A stretch of 64,000 bases of DNA from Vibrio sp. SCSIO 43135 (GCF_023716665.1 NZ_CP071860.1:744001-808000); one strand, 5' to 3'; counted from the first letter of the stretch, positions 35,071 to 43,752 are shown. The notes: generated by a model not told the origin, from the sequence alone. A program made the numbers and translations.

Positions 35071-35545
35071 AAAAGGGCTCCTTCTAACGCTTGCGGTGGC
35101 TATCGGTGTTGTAGTTGGCTGGGGTATTTCACAGTGTTCAAACTCCCATATTCAAGGTCACTACTTTGCGCGTTCGGCATCTATGTATAAGTCGGAGCAA
35201 GGAAATACCTTCAATGAGTCCTCAGTCAATGTCGAGTTCAAGACCAATGGCCACTACGATTTGTTGTACTTAACTAACAAGCAAGTCGGTTTCACTTCTT
35301 CCGGTCAATATATTGTGTCACCAGTAAGCATTTCTTTGCAGGAAGACAATCACGATAAGATCGTCCCGAGCAGAGAACTGGCATTTTATGAGCAGGTCAT
35401 GGTCAGTCAAGGTGCGATTTTATCTAGCGATATGATGGAATACGTTAAGCTCAATGAATTTGAAATTTTGCTGATGACTCAATATGGCATTACCCATTTT
35501 TGCAAAGGTAGGCCATGCTCTGAACTAGAACGATATTCCCACTAG
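35063..35545 (+). CDS. Small single-pass periplasmic partner of the ToxR-like regulator
   Basis: 160 residues starting with GTG, with an N-terminal membrane segment (about 4-23, GLLLTLAVAIGVVVGWGISQ) and a periplasmic region of about 130 residues. The length, topology and overlap with a ToxR-like gene match ToxS, TcpH and VtrC. The periplasmic part has a beta-rich look (NVEFKTNGHYDLLYLTNKQ; SGQYIVSPVSISL) that would suit a small barrel such as VtrC, but the family is not proven from memory. It has Cys residues near the C-terminus (FCKGRPCSELE). It likely stabilises or completes the sensor of the upstream regulator. Confidence 0.75.
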   Translation: MIKKGLLLTLAVAIGVVVGWGISQCSNSHIQGHYFARSASMYKSEQGNTFNESSVNVEFKTNGHYDLLYLTNKQVGFTSSGQYIVSPVSISLQEDNHDKIVPSRELAFYEQVMVSQGAILSSDMMEYVKLNEFEILLMTQYGITHFCKGRPCSELERYSH

Positions 35546-35584
35546 ATGGTAAATCGTCAATTCGAACAGAAATAACAGTATGAC

Positions 35585-35612
35585 AAAGCAGCCAAATAGG
35601 CTGCTTTATTGT
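35585..35612. terminator. Bidirectional terminator between the ToxR-like pair and cqsA
   Basis: AAAGCAGCC-AAATA-GGCTGCTTT forms a 9-bp stem followed by ATTGTTT on the plus strand, with a T-run on the minus strand from the AAA side. Confidence 0.85.
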
Positions 35613-35645
35613 TTCACTCACACAGTGTAATAAGAACCAATAAAG

Positions 35646-36857
35646 TTAACTGGCTTGTTTGGGTTTGGCGGCGAAGGAAACCTGATGCGAGAAATATTTA
35701 TCGTACGCATCACTACAAACATTAATTAAATGATCAATTTGTCCGTCGGTTAATTGGCTATCAATCGATAATCTAATTACGTTCTTATTATTAGGTGTTG
35801 CTGGTGGACAAAATACCGAACCAAACACCCCATGGCTTTCTAAATAATCCCTCACTATCCGAGTTTCTGTATTTCCACCAGTCTCTAACGCTATGATTTG
35901 TGTTTCACTGCGAATACCGAATCCGATGTCTCTGAGAGCGTTCCGAATTCGTTTCGAGTTCTGATGAAGCTTATTTCTCGCAAGATCACTGCCACGTATC
36001 ACTTTTAACGTTGCTTCAATTCGCTCTAACTCATGTGTCATGACTGCTGAGCTAAATATAGATGGGAACGCGACATAGGGTAAGCAATCGCCAAATCGAT
36101 TATTACACCAAATGGCACCAGCTCGGTAGGCAAAGGTTTTGGCCAAGCTTGCGGTTAGAAAGTCCACTTGTTTTGTTAATCCATGTTCTTGCAACAAGCC
36201 AGCCCCAGAAGGACCGTGGGTGCCGAGCGAGTGGGATTCGTCTACAACAATTGCGCAGTTGAGTTCGTTACAAGTCGCAATAATCTCTTCTAAGCGAGCG
36301 ATGGTACCGAGGGTGCTGTAGACCGAATCTATCAGCACAATGCCCGGACCGTTACGGCTTATCAACTTTTTCAAGTGGCGAACGTTGTTGTGCATAAACG
36401 GGTGGATGTTGGCACCAGCGATTCGAGCGCCTTCCCACAATGACATGTGAGCGAAGAAGTCGATATAAACGTTGGTGCTGCTGTCGCAGATAGTTTGGAG
36501 CAATCCTACGTTGGCAGTCCAACCGGATGCACTGACGATACAAGAATCGAAACCAACAAATCGAGCTAATTGTTGTTCAACTTGCTTGTCGAGCCCATCG
36601 GCTTGAAGAAACACATTAGACATAAAAGGTGTACCTTTTTTAGACGCTAATGATCGGATCTGAGCGTTTATTATGTCTGGGTGGTACGACAAATTAAGAT
36701 AGTCGTTGCTTTGAAGGTTAATATCCGTTTCTTGGGGTGCTAAGCCTAGGACTAAGTTACGACCTGTGTCTTTAGTGTCTAGCAGAGAATCAATAAAGAA
36801 ATTAAGGCGCGTATCAACAAATTCCGGTAAGCGGATAGGAGTATGCAAAGTATTCAT
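35646..36857 (-). CDS. cqsA: CqsA CAI-1 autoinducer synthase
   Basis: 403 residues, PLP-dependent alpha-oxoamine synthase family. The Schiff-base lysine is Lys240 (TASLAKTFAYRAGAIW); the PLP-anchoring segments IVVDESHSLGTHGPSGAG and SASGWTANVGLL are visible. CqsA condenses an acyl-CoA with S-adenosylmethionine or a 2-amino acid to make CAI-1-type alpha-hydroxyketones, sensed by CqsS. It is the closest relative of the KBL/BioF group, but context with cqsS fixes the assignment. The 5' region (36858-37148) is AT-rich with no further gene. Confidence 0.93.
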   Translation of the reverse strand: MNTLHTPIRLPEFVDTRLNFFIDSLLDTKDTGRNLVLGLAPQETDINLQSNDYLNLSYHPDIINAQIRSLASKKGTPFMSNVFLQADGLDKQVEQQLARFVGFDSCIVSASGWTANVGLLQTICDSSTNVYIDFFAHMSLWEGARIAGANIHPFMHNNVRHLKKLISRNGPGIVLIDSVYSTLGTIARLEEIIATCNELNCAIVVDESHSLGTHGPSGAGLLQEHGLTKQVDFLTASLAKTFAYRAGAIWCNNRFGDCLPYVAFPSIFSSAVMTHELERIEATLKVIRGSDLARNKLHQNSKRIRNALRDIGFGIRSETQIIALETGGNTETRIVRDYLESHGVFGSVFCPPATPNNKNVIRLSIDSQLTDGQIDHLINVCSDAYDKYFSHQVSFAAKPKQAS

Positions 36858-37148
36858 AGTTATACCTTTAATATTTTTGAATCAGTGCCAGCTGACAAGG
36901 TATTTATGAACCGGAATTTTATGTACGTCGATGCACAATATTTAATTTATTGCGTATGATTACAAATAAAAATATTGATACTTTCGTTTTTAATACAGTT
37001 GATTAGGGTTTTGGGCCTATAATTTGATTTAAATCATTGAAATATAATTAAATATATCAGATGTGAAATATACACGAATGATCGTGCTTTGCTAAATTAA
37101 GAGTGTGATCTTAGTTCTAATAGCAACAGGAAACGGACTATATTTTTG

Positions 37149-38099
37149 TTAAGCCTTACTCAATTCAGGCCAATACATTTTTACATAGCCCACTGATACC
37201 CAAATTACCAATCCTGTCGCGATCGAAAGTTCCAGCAAACCGAAATTATGAAGCCAATGCCATTGTGGGTGGTATTGCTCGAAGAATGAGGTAAGGCGGT
37301 GCATGGCGACGGCGCTGATCACCGATGGAAAAGTCACTGCGGCAATCGATGGTTGGAATTTCAAACGTATTAAACGGATGTAGCACAGGTAAATCAGCAG
37401 TGTCATAGTAATCGCGATGCCCGCTAACGCGCCTGTTAAGATAGGGTCTGGCTCATGGAAGTTAACGAGATAACTGGCGAGCGTTAAATTGATCGGCGCA
37501 GCCATAATAGCCAGGGTTGGACGAGCTCTACGAGGTAAGCTGCCTTCAAACACTAAGCGATAAAGCACTAGTGGTAACATGAAGAAGTAAATCGTGATGC
37601 AGATATTAACCAAAGTGGAAGAAAACACATCATGGCCAAATTGAGTGCCAGCTAACGAACTGCTGATGAAACCAACTGGATACAAAAACCAGCTTGGGAC
37701 TATATTAGACATCTTGAAGTTAGTGAGTTGGAACCCAAAAAACATAATCATCATTGTGCAATGAAGTAATATCGCGGCAAACCACATCGGGTAAGCAATA
37801 ATCGGCGATATCTCGGCCAAGTAATCACAAAGCATCAGTAACGACATACTCATTGGCGCCATTAAACTACCACTTAAAGGATGGCGAATATCGTTAATAA
37901 ATGTGGAGTAGCTGGTGAAGTATTTGAGCAGAACGGGCAATAGCAGCAATGCGCCCATCGCTGCCAAATAAGGGCGTATTGGAATGCCTACTTCTGGAAT
38001 GTACAACGCCCACGCATGTCCAAGACCGATCATCCCCAAAGCCAATGCAGCTTGGGAAGGGGGAACATTTTGAAATTTAGTGAGACGTTTCCAGTTCAA
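37149..38099 (-). CDS. TDT-family (TehA/SLAC1-type) membrane transporter
   Basis: 316 residues with about ten membrane helices, typical of the tellurite-resistance/dicarboxylate transporter family. Visible features: APMSMSLLMLCDYLAEISP and PVGFISSSLAGTQFGHD near the pore, and a start at the CAAC end (ATGAACTGG...) at 38099. I recall a transporter-like gene between cqsA and clcA in V. cholerae too, so this seems conserved neighbourhood. Substrate unknown (dicarboxylate, sulfite, chloride or tellurite are family options). Confidence 0.75.
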   Translation of the reverse strand: MNWKRLTKFQNVPPSQAALALGMIGLGHAWALYIPEVGIPIRPYLAAMGALLLLPVLLKYFTSYSTFINDIRHPLSGSLMAPMSMSLLMLCDYLAEISPIIAYPMWFAAILLHCTMMIMFFGFQLTNFKMSNIVPSWFLYPVGFISSSLAGTQFGHDVFSSTLVNICITIYFFMLPLVLYRLVFEGSLPRRARPTLAIMAAPINLTLASYLVNFHEPDPILTGALAGIAITMTLLIYLCYIRLIRLKFQPSIAAVTFPSVISAVAMHRLTSFFEQYHPQWHWLHNFGLLELSIATGLVIWVSVGYVKMYWPELSKA

Positions 38100-38141
38100 C
38101 TCTTACTCCATGAGTCTTAATAGGTTAGAAAGGTAGTACTA

Positions 38142-38431
38142 GGGTCTGTTGATCTTTCGTGGTTAAATTTTGTTCGGATGGGGATGCCTAGTCAAAATCG
38201 TTTTAGGCGAGGCGAAGACTGTGCAGCCTAGCATTCTAAGCAAATAGTCTTCAACGAAGCATAAAACGATTTTAACGGGGGCGCCTAGCTCGAACCCTTC
38301 GGGCAGCCTTTGTGGTTCATTTCTACTGCGTTATCGGCTTCTCATGTAGGCTAGCTACACATTAAAGCCTCTGCCTTGTAGAAATTTCCCACAAAGTGCT
38401 GCAAAAATCATCTCGAAAGATCAACAGACCC
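38142..38431. mobile_element. 290-bp MITE-like element with perfect 18-bp terminal inverted repeats
   Basis: The left end GGGTCTGTTGATCTTTCG (38142-38159) is matched exactly by its inverse CGAAAGATCAACAGACCC at the right end (38414-38431). Both ends are flanked by TA, consistent with a TA target duplication as made by Tc1/mariner/IS630-type or some IS5-type transposases. The interior has a nested inverted repeat AAAATCGTTTTA (38194-38205) / TAAAACGATTTT (38262-38273) and a smaller GAAGACT / AGTCTTC pair. No coding capacity: non-autonomous. It sits in the intergenic region between the TDT gene and clcA. Confidence 0.85.
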
Positions 38432-38489
38432 TAATAGGCCTCTATGATAAAGGCGAGAAATAGTAACAATTTCACTGCTGATGAAGCAA

Positions 38490-39893
38490 TCAACTCTTAG
38501 GCTCGCTAGGCAGATCTTCCTGCCTCAACTTCTCATTTTTCAAAGTTCTACGAAGCAATTGACTATATATTGGTTGGCCGCCAAGTAATTGAGCAAAAAT
38601 AACAGCCCCTAAACTGGTAATAATCAAGGGCAAAATCAGGTAGTAATTGTTGGTCATTTCAATAACCAGCAATATTCCTGTAATAGGGGCTCGAACTGTA
38701 GCGGCGAATAATGCGCCCATACCTGCAATAGCAAACATGCCAGGTACGATATCGAGTTCTGGAAAACAACCCTTAGCAATAACGCCAAATGCATAGCCAA
38801 ACAGGGTACCTAAAGCTAACATCGGCGCAAAAATGCCACCTGGTGCCCCAGAGCCAAAGCAGATCATGGTGGTGAGTATTCTTCCTAAAAATAAGAGTAA
38901 AAGGAAGCTAGCGCCATACCCACCATTAGTAATGGTGGGAATCAGCCCGATACCGCCACCGGTAAGTTCAGGTACGTAAATAAGTAGTAGGCCAAAACAA
39001 CCACCAATTAATGAGCCGGTGATCAGATAGCGTTTACGGTCATTTTGATGGATGCGAGTAAAAATATCTTGTGACAATGTCACTAATCGATTGAATAAGA
39101 CGCCAAATACACCGAATAGTGCACCGAGCAATAAAAACAGCCATAGGGCTGGTATTTCGGGAGCTTGATACTGCGGCATCGTTATAACGGCGTCTTGGCC
39201 ATTGATGTAACGGAATACAATGTTCGCGGATACAGCCGATATGATCACTGCTCGAATAGAAATCAGCGAATAGCGAAATTGCGGACGCATTTCTTCAACC
39301 ACAAACATGATGCCAGCAAGTGGTGCATTGAATGCGGCGGCCAAGCCGCCAGCAGCGCCCGACGCTAGTAGGGAATGTTTGGTGTCGTCGTTGCTAACCT
39401 TGAATATATCGGTAACCATTCGGCCAATAGCACCGCCCATTTGAACTGTTGGCCCTTCACGGCCTAGTACCATCCCTGAGCCCAAAGCACCCATACCACC
39501 AAAAAATTTTACTGGAATGACCCGCCACCAGCGTACGGGTCTCATTCCATCCATTGCGCCTTCAATCTCAGGAATTCCAGATCCCGCAGCTTCTGGTGCA
39601 AACTTGTGTACTAGGTAGTATCCAATAAATGCAAGTAGGGCGCTGATAATGAAAGCGGTAAGCCATAGTGGAATTGCGCTGCCGATTTCACTCTTTAACC
39701 ACTCTGTCCGGGTCTCTGACACAAAATGAACGGCAATTTCGAAATAGGTTCCAACTAGTCCAGCTAAGATACCGACAATGAGAGACATTGCTAATACTGA
39801 AAGTGGGGTTTTATCTGAAGAAAGAAATTGGTTAATCGCATCTTTAGGCATGTGTGCGAGTAGTGAAAGCTTCAATTTCTCTCTTTTGGTCAT
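38490..39893 (-). CDS. clcA: ClcA H+/Cl- exchange transporter
   Basis: 467 residues with the CLC signatures GSGIPEIEGAMD (selectivity filter Ser), GREGPTVQMGGAIG (gating glutamate), VVEEMRPQFRYS (proton glutamate) and GSGAPGGIFAP. Many membrane segments. The protein exchanges two chlorides for one proton and helps acid resistance. ATG at 39893. Monocistronic on the minus strand; upstream is the candidate structured RNA region. Confidence 0.96.
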   Translation of the reverse strand: MTKREKLKLSLLAHMPKDAINQFLSSDKTPLSVLAMSLIVGILAGLVGTYFEIAVHFVSETRTEWLKSEIGSAIPLWLTAFIISALLAFIGYYLVHKFAPEAAGSGIPEIEGAMDGMRPVRWWRVIPVKFFGGMGALGSGMVLGREGPTVQMGGAIGRMVTDIFKVSNDDTKHSLLASGAAGGLAAAFNAPLAGIMFVVEEMRPQFRYSLISIRAVIISAVSANIVFRYINGQDAVITMPQYQAPEIPALWLFLLLGALFGVFGVLFNRLVTLSQDIFTRIHQNDRKRYLITGSLIGGCFGLLLIYVPELTGGGIGLIPTITNGGYGASFLLLLFLGRILTTMICFGSGAPGGIFAPMLALGTLFGYAFGVIAKGCFPELDIVPGMFAIAGMGALFAATVRAPITGILLVIEMTNNYYLILPLIITSLGAVIFAQLLGGQPIYSQLLRRTLKNEKLRQEDLPSEPKS

Positions 39894-40079
39894 TTAAGGA
39901 AGGCCTCTGGCATTTAATAAGACTAGAAAATCATACCTTTGAATTATACGCTTGAGTTGGTCTAACTATAGCGACATATTTGCAATATTGATTTTCAATT
40001 ATCGTGATTTGACCTATGCCACATTCTTGAAAATGAAACATGCGGTCGCTTGTAATTTACCTATCTTGAGCCATAGTTA

Positions 40080-40270
40080 AGTTGTAAGGCAATCTGAACC
40101 GACTCGCAGGGAGGACACAAATTGGCCTTACCTACAATTTGGATGGATTCAAACTAATCAAATCTAGATCCTCGTAACAGTTCAAGTCGCATCAATAGAC
40201 GTCTTGATTCGCAAACTCACGATTGAGTAACGAGGGATAAGGCGCGCTCATAGTAGTGCGCCTTTTGTCG
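40080..40270 (+). ncRNA. Candidate structured RNA ending in a terminator, clcA-cobW intergenic
   Basis: This non-coding region lies in the 487-base gap (39894-40380) between two divergent genes. It ends with an intrinsic terminator at 40239-40266: AAGGCGCGCT and AGTGCGCCTT pair (one G-T) around a 6-base loop, then TTTTGTCGTTTT. Just upstream CCTCGT (40171-40176) can pair with ACGAGG (40230-40235), enclosing an ATCAA...TTGAT hairpin. GGA-rich single-stranded patches (GGGAGGA, GGATGGA) are present. No gene uses this terminator otherwise, so a small RNA or a leader is likely. Boundaries and promoter are guesses; it matches no family I recognise. Confidence 0.4.
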
Positions 40271-40380
40271 TTTTAAATGGTCAAAAAACAAATTGTTGTT
40301 TGCCGCACTCAAACACACTTTCTTGAGCTAATTGGGTATACTTACCAGATGCTTAGCCTTTACAGATAGGAGCGTATTTA

Positions 40381-41367
40381 ATGGCAAATAAAGTGCCTAC
40401 CAATATCATCACCGGCTTTTTAGGTGTTGGTAAAACTACCGCAATTTTAGAGTTACTTAAAAATAAGCCCGAAGGCGAAAACTGGGCGGTATTGGTTAAT
40501 GAGTTTGGTGAGATTGGCATTGATGGCGCCATGATGACTGATCAAGGCGCTTTAATAAAAGAAGTGCCAGGCGGGTGTATGTGTTGTACTGCTGGTGTTC
40601 CAATGTCTGTCGGAATCAATGCGTTGCTCAGACAAAAGCCAGACCGCTTATTGATTGAGCCAACCGGACTTGGACACCCTAAACAGGTGATAGCTACATT
40701 AACCTCTAGTCAGTATCAACCTTATGTGGATTTGAAAGCGACAATCGGGCTACTAGACCCAAGAAATCTGAGCATTGAAAAGTACACGCAAAATCAGAAT
40801 TTTAATGACCAACTGGCAAGTGCCGATGTGATTATAGGTAACAAAGTTGACCAATGTACTGTACATGATGTCGATGAGTTTAATGACTGGGTAACGAACC
40901 AAACACCATCGAAGGTATTTAGCAAGCTAGTTCAAAATGGCAGTATTCCGATTGAAGTACTCGATATTGAACGTATGTACGACGGAGCTTCAAGCCAAAT
41001 TGAACCACACCATCACGCGCACGCAGAACAAGAGCCGCAGTTTGAATTACCGCCAGGCGAAAAATACATTCGCAAAGAAAACAAAGGGCAAGGTTACTTT
41101 GGTTGTGGGTGGCTGTTTGGTGCTGAATATAGTTTTGATTTCGATGAGTTATTTTCAATGCTCAGTGCGCTTACTGCGGAACGAGTCAAAGCGGTCGTGA
41201 ACACTAACAAAGGTTGCTACGCATTCAATGTAGCCAATGGTGTCGTGTCGGTTAATGAGCTGAGCTTAGAAGGGTTTGAGTCTCGATTGGAGGTGATTGA
41301 CTCGCAATTGATGCCTTGGAGCGACCTTGAATCAATATTGCTGAAATTAGCAGGCATTGAACTTTAA
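40381..41367 (+). CDS. CobW/COG0523-type metal-chaperone GTPase
   Basis: 328 residues. Walker A GFLGVGKTT (residues 9-17), the metal-binding CxCC motif GGCMCCTAG, a GNKVDQ guanine-specificity motif, and a His-rich linker HHHAHAEQ (residues 211-217 region) before the C-terminal CobW domain. Family members (YjiA, ZigA-like) deliver metals such as zinc or cobalt to enzymes. No Zur box or cobalamin gene was recognised nearby. AGGAG precedes the ATG. Confidence 0.88.
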   Translation: MANKVPTNIITGFLGVGKTTAILELLKNKPEGENWAVLVNEFGEIGIDGAMMTDQGALIKEVPGGCMCCTAGVPMSVGINALLRQKPDRLLIEPTGLGHPKQVIATLTSSQYQPYVDLKATIGLLDPRNLSIEKYTQNQNFNDQLASADVIIGNKVDQCTVHDVDEFNDWVTNQTPSKVFSKLVQNGSIPIEVLDIERMYDGASSQIEPHHHAHAEQEPQFELPPGEKYIRKENKGQGYFGCGWLFGAEYSFDFDELFSMLSALTAERVKAVVNTNKGCYAFNVANGVVSVNELSLEGFESRLEVIDSQLMPWSDLESILLKLAGIEL

Positions 41368-41382
41368 GTTAATGGCGACAAT

Positions 41383-41413
41383 AAAGGGCGAACATTCAGT
41401 TCGCCCTTTTTCG
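41383..41413. terminator. Bidirectional terminator between the CobW-type gene and ylqF
   Basis: AAAGGGCGAAC-ATTCA-GTTCGCCCTTT, an 11-bp stem followed by TTTCG on plus and TTAT on minus; it lies between two convergent genes. Confidence 0.9.
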
Positions 41414-41431
41414 TTGATGGTATCGAAATAA

Positions 41432-42367
41432 TCAACGCTTGTTTTTTAGGTAACGCTTTCTGCGTTCTTCTTTTTTCTTAGCTTTTTCTTCAGCCTTACG
41501 AGCGGCTTCTTCTTCAACTTCGATCAGCTCTTGAGTGATCATCTCTGGAAGCTCTAAGGTAACTTGACCCAGAATACCACCGCGAAGCTCGTGAAGTAGG
41601 ATTTCAGAACACTTGTGGATGTCGATATGTCCACCCGCGCGAAGTGCGCCACGTTTACGGCCAATCGCTTCCATCAACTCAATGTCTGACTCCGGAAGCT
41701 CTTCGATTTGGTAGCGCTCTTTCAATAGCTCTGGGTATTGCTGAGCAAGGTATTCGACGGTATAGAATGCAACTTCATCGTATTCCATTGCGGTGTCTTT
41801 TACTGCCCCTGTAGCCGCTAAACGAAAACCACTATGCGGGTTTTCTACTTTAGGCCAAAGGATTCCTGGGGTATCAGACAACACAATACCGTTTTGCAGG
41901 TTAATTCGCTGCTGACGGCGTGTTACCGCCGGTTGGTTACCGGTGACAGCTATAGTACGACCAGCCAACGAGTTGATGATTGTAGACTTGCCCACATTCG
42001 GGATACCCATAATCATGGTGCGAATGTTTTTACCGATCTCTTCACGGTGAGGAGCAAGTTTACGAACTAACTCCATGACTTTTTGAACTTCGTGCGACTG
42101 AGATGTGGTAATTGCAATCGCTTTTACATTGTGCTCTTTCTCAAAATGGTCAATCCAAAGTTGAGTCAATTCAGGATCGGCAAGATCACGTTTATTAAGC
42201 ACTTTTACAACTGGCTTATCCCCCTTTAATTTTGCAATCATAGGGTTTTCGCTACTAAAAGGGATACGAGCGTCAAGCACCTCAATAATTACATCAATCT
42301 GAGGGATTGCTTCAGCAATCTCTTTTTGAGCCTTGTGCATATGGCCCGGAAACCATTGGATAGACAT
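41432..42367 (-). CDS. ylqF: YlqF/RbgA-type ribosome biogenesis GTPase
   Basis: 311 residues, a circularly permuted GTPase: NKRDLAD (G4) comes before the Walker A IPNVGKSTIINSL (G1) and SDTPG (G3). The N-terminus (MSIQWFPGHMHKAQKEI) is the hallmark of YlqF/RbgA. A Lys/Glu-rich tail (RKAEEKAKKKEERRKRYLKNKR) likely touches rRNA. It assists late assembly of the 50S subunit in Gram-positives; its role in Vibrio is inferred from family. Confidence 0.92.
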   Translation of the reverse strand: MSIQWFPGHMHKAQKEIAEAIPQIDVIIEVLDARIPFSSENPMIAKLKGDKPVVKVLNKRDLADPELTQLWIDHFEKEHNVKAIAITTSQSHEVQKVMELVRKLAPHREEIGKNIRTMIMGIPNVGKSTIINSLAGRTIAVTGNQPAVTRRQQRINLQNGIVLSDTPGILWPKVENPHSGFRLAATGAVKDTAMEYDEVAFYTVEYLAQQYPELLKERYQIEELPESDIELMEAIGRKRGALRAGGHIDIHKCSEILLHELRGGILGQVTLELPEMITQELIEVEEEAARKAEEKAKKKEERRKRYLKNKR

Positions 42368-42491
42368 GGTGACAACCTTGAGCTTTTTAAGTTTGCGCTA
42401 ATTGTAAGGGGAATTCGTTGAGAGTAAAGCCTTTGATTGACCTTAACCTAAGGTGAGGCTTTACCGTAAATGAATTCTTGGAGGAAATATT

Positions 42492-42605
42492 ATGGTTTGT
42501 TGCAACAAATCACCGATTGGTGGTACGCGTAGTTTGAGTATGTTGTTGAAGGTCTTTGGCGGGTTTGCCCTAGGTATACTGGTGTTGATTTTCGTGTTCG
42601 GATAG
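42492..42605 (+). CDS. 37-residue small membrane protein
   Basis: MVCCNKSPIGGTRSLSMLLK followed by a Gly/Leu/Val-rich hydrophobic segment (about residues 18-36, ending FVFG). It starts at an ATG with GGAGG six bases upstream, the best ribosome-binding site in the area. It sits between ylqF and the DUF3080 gene in the plus direction. The Cys-Cys pair at residues 3-4 and single membrane segment are its only features. No family recognised. Confidence 0.6.
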   Translation: MVCCNKSPIGGTRSLSMLLKVFGGFALGILVLIFVFG

Positions 42606-42688
42606 CGGTTTTTCGCGTTTCAGGGCCTCTGACACGCGAAATCGTTGGTAAGCTAATTAGAACAAACGGTGTTAATTGGAATAAACGA

Positions 42689-43699
42689 GTGCGTAAGCTA
42701 GCGACTAACATTTTCGTATTGACTAGCCTTTTTATATTGTCTGGTTGTGATAGCCCAGCTCAAAAGATAGAAGCCAGCTTTGAAGATTACCTGCAAAGGC
42801 TATCAAATGTCTTAGAGGTTGATGCCCCAGAACCGCCGGCTACGACGTCCATTTCATTACCCGCTAAACGAGAACTAATACATGATATTCCAGCCATCAC
42901 TATGAGGTTATTGGACAGTTATCAGCTCAAAGCGTGTGGGTTGTTTCATCTTATAGCGGAGAAAAACTCGTCGCTCGGCAAAGTTCAAGACAAGTTTCGT
43001 AACTTCGACTATCAGCTCAATTTTATTGATACTGCATATCAATGTTTAAGTGATGAATCTATTAGTTCTGAAGTCGCTTCTGAGCTCAATAGAGTTGCAG
43101 CGCTCAAGCAAAGTCAATTGATGCTCCATTTTGAAAACATGGTGTTTGGAGATGATGCAATGCGCAACCAACTACAAAGTAGTCGATGGTTGATTGAGGA
43201 GGATACTTGGAACTTAGGGACGTTATTGCCTGCCTTAGCTGCAATCAACAAAACTCATATCTTGATTGCTAAAACAGCTCCTGTTGATCCAATCAATGTG
43301 ACCCAATATCAAGAGTCACTCGACAAAATAAGGCTAATTGGAGAGTTGAACTTCTCGTTGCTGCGTTCGTCACAATGGCTAGAGCGTATCACGATCTTGC
43401 TAAATGCTAATGATGCTCAGGTGATATGCCGCCAAAACCGCGACTCTACAAAATTTCGATACCTTCGCAATGTGTTTAACAACAATTACATTGAGCAGAT
43501 ACAACCATACAGCGCTTTGTTAGATGGAGCTTATCTACAAGCGAGCCCACAGCTTACTTTTCTAACGCACCAATCGGGCTATGAATACTCATTACAGAGC
43601 AATCATGAAAGATTTAGATTAGCGGTAAAGGCGCATGTGGATTATTGGCAACGGCTATTCAAGAGGTGCGGGGTTCCAATAGGTGCGCCAAACGAATAG
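42689..43699 (+). CDS. DUF3080 family lipoprotein
   Basis: 336 residues from a GTG start. N-terminal lipoprotein signal with lipobox LSGC (MRKLATNIFVLTSLFILSGC). The body is helical and soluble, in line with the DUF3080 family of gamma-proteobacterial lipoproteins (QLKACGLFHLIAEKNSSLGKVQ is the recognisable core). It is likely bound to the inner or outer membrane on the periplasmic side; function unknown. Confidence 0.8.
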   Translation: MRKLATNIFVLTSLFILSGCDSPAQKIEASFEDYLQRLSNVLEVDAPEPPATTSISLPAKRELIHDIPAITMRLLDSYQLKACGLFHLIAEKNSSLGKVQDKFRNFDYQLNFIDTAYQCLSDESISSEVASELNRVAALKQSQLMLHFENMVFGDDAMRNQLQSSRWLIEEDTWNLGTLLPALAAINKTHILIAKTAPVDPINVTQYQESLDKIRLIGELNFSLLRSSQWLERITILLNANDAQVICRQNRDSTKFRYLRNVFNNNYIEQIQPYSALLDGAYLQASPQLTFLTHQSGYEYSLQSNHERFRLAVKAHVDYWQRLFKRCGVPIGAPNE

Positions 43700-43717
43700 C
43701 TACTGTATTGATTCGTA

Positions 43718-43752
43718 AAAAAAGCCTAGCGAAATCGCTAGGCTTTGAATTT
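43718..43752. terminator. Bidirectional terminator between the DUF3080 gene and ppsA
   Basis: AAAGCCTAGCGA-AA-TCGCTAGGCTTT, a 12-bp stem with T-rich flanks on both strands; serves two convergent genes. Confidence 0.92.

Noticed and set aside
28682..36857. Qrr-type small RNA near cqsA or cqsS
   Set aside because: The conserved Qrr core and a sigma-54 style promoter were not found in the spacers.
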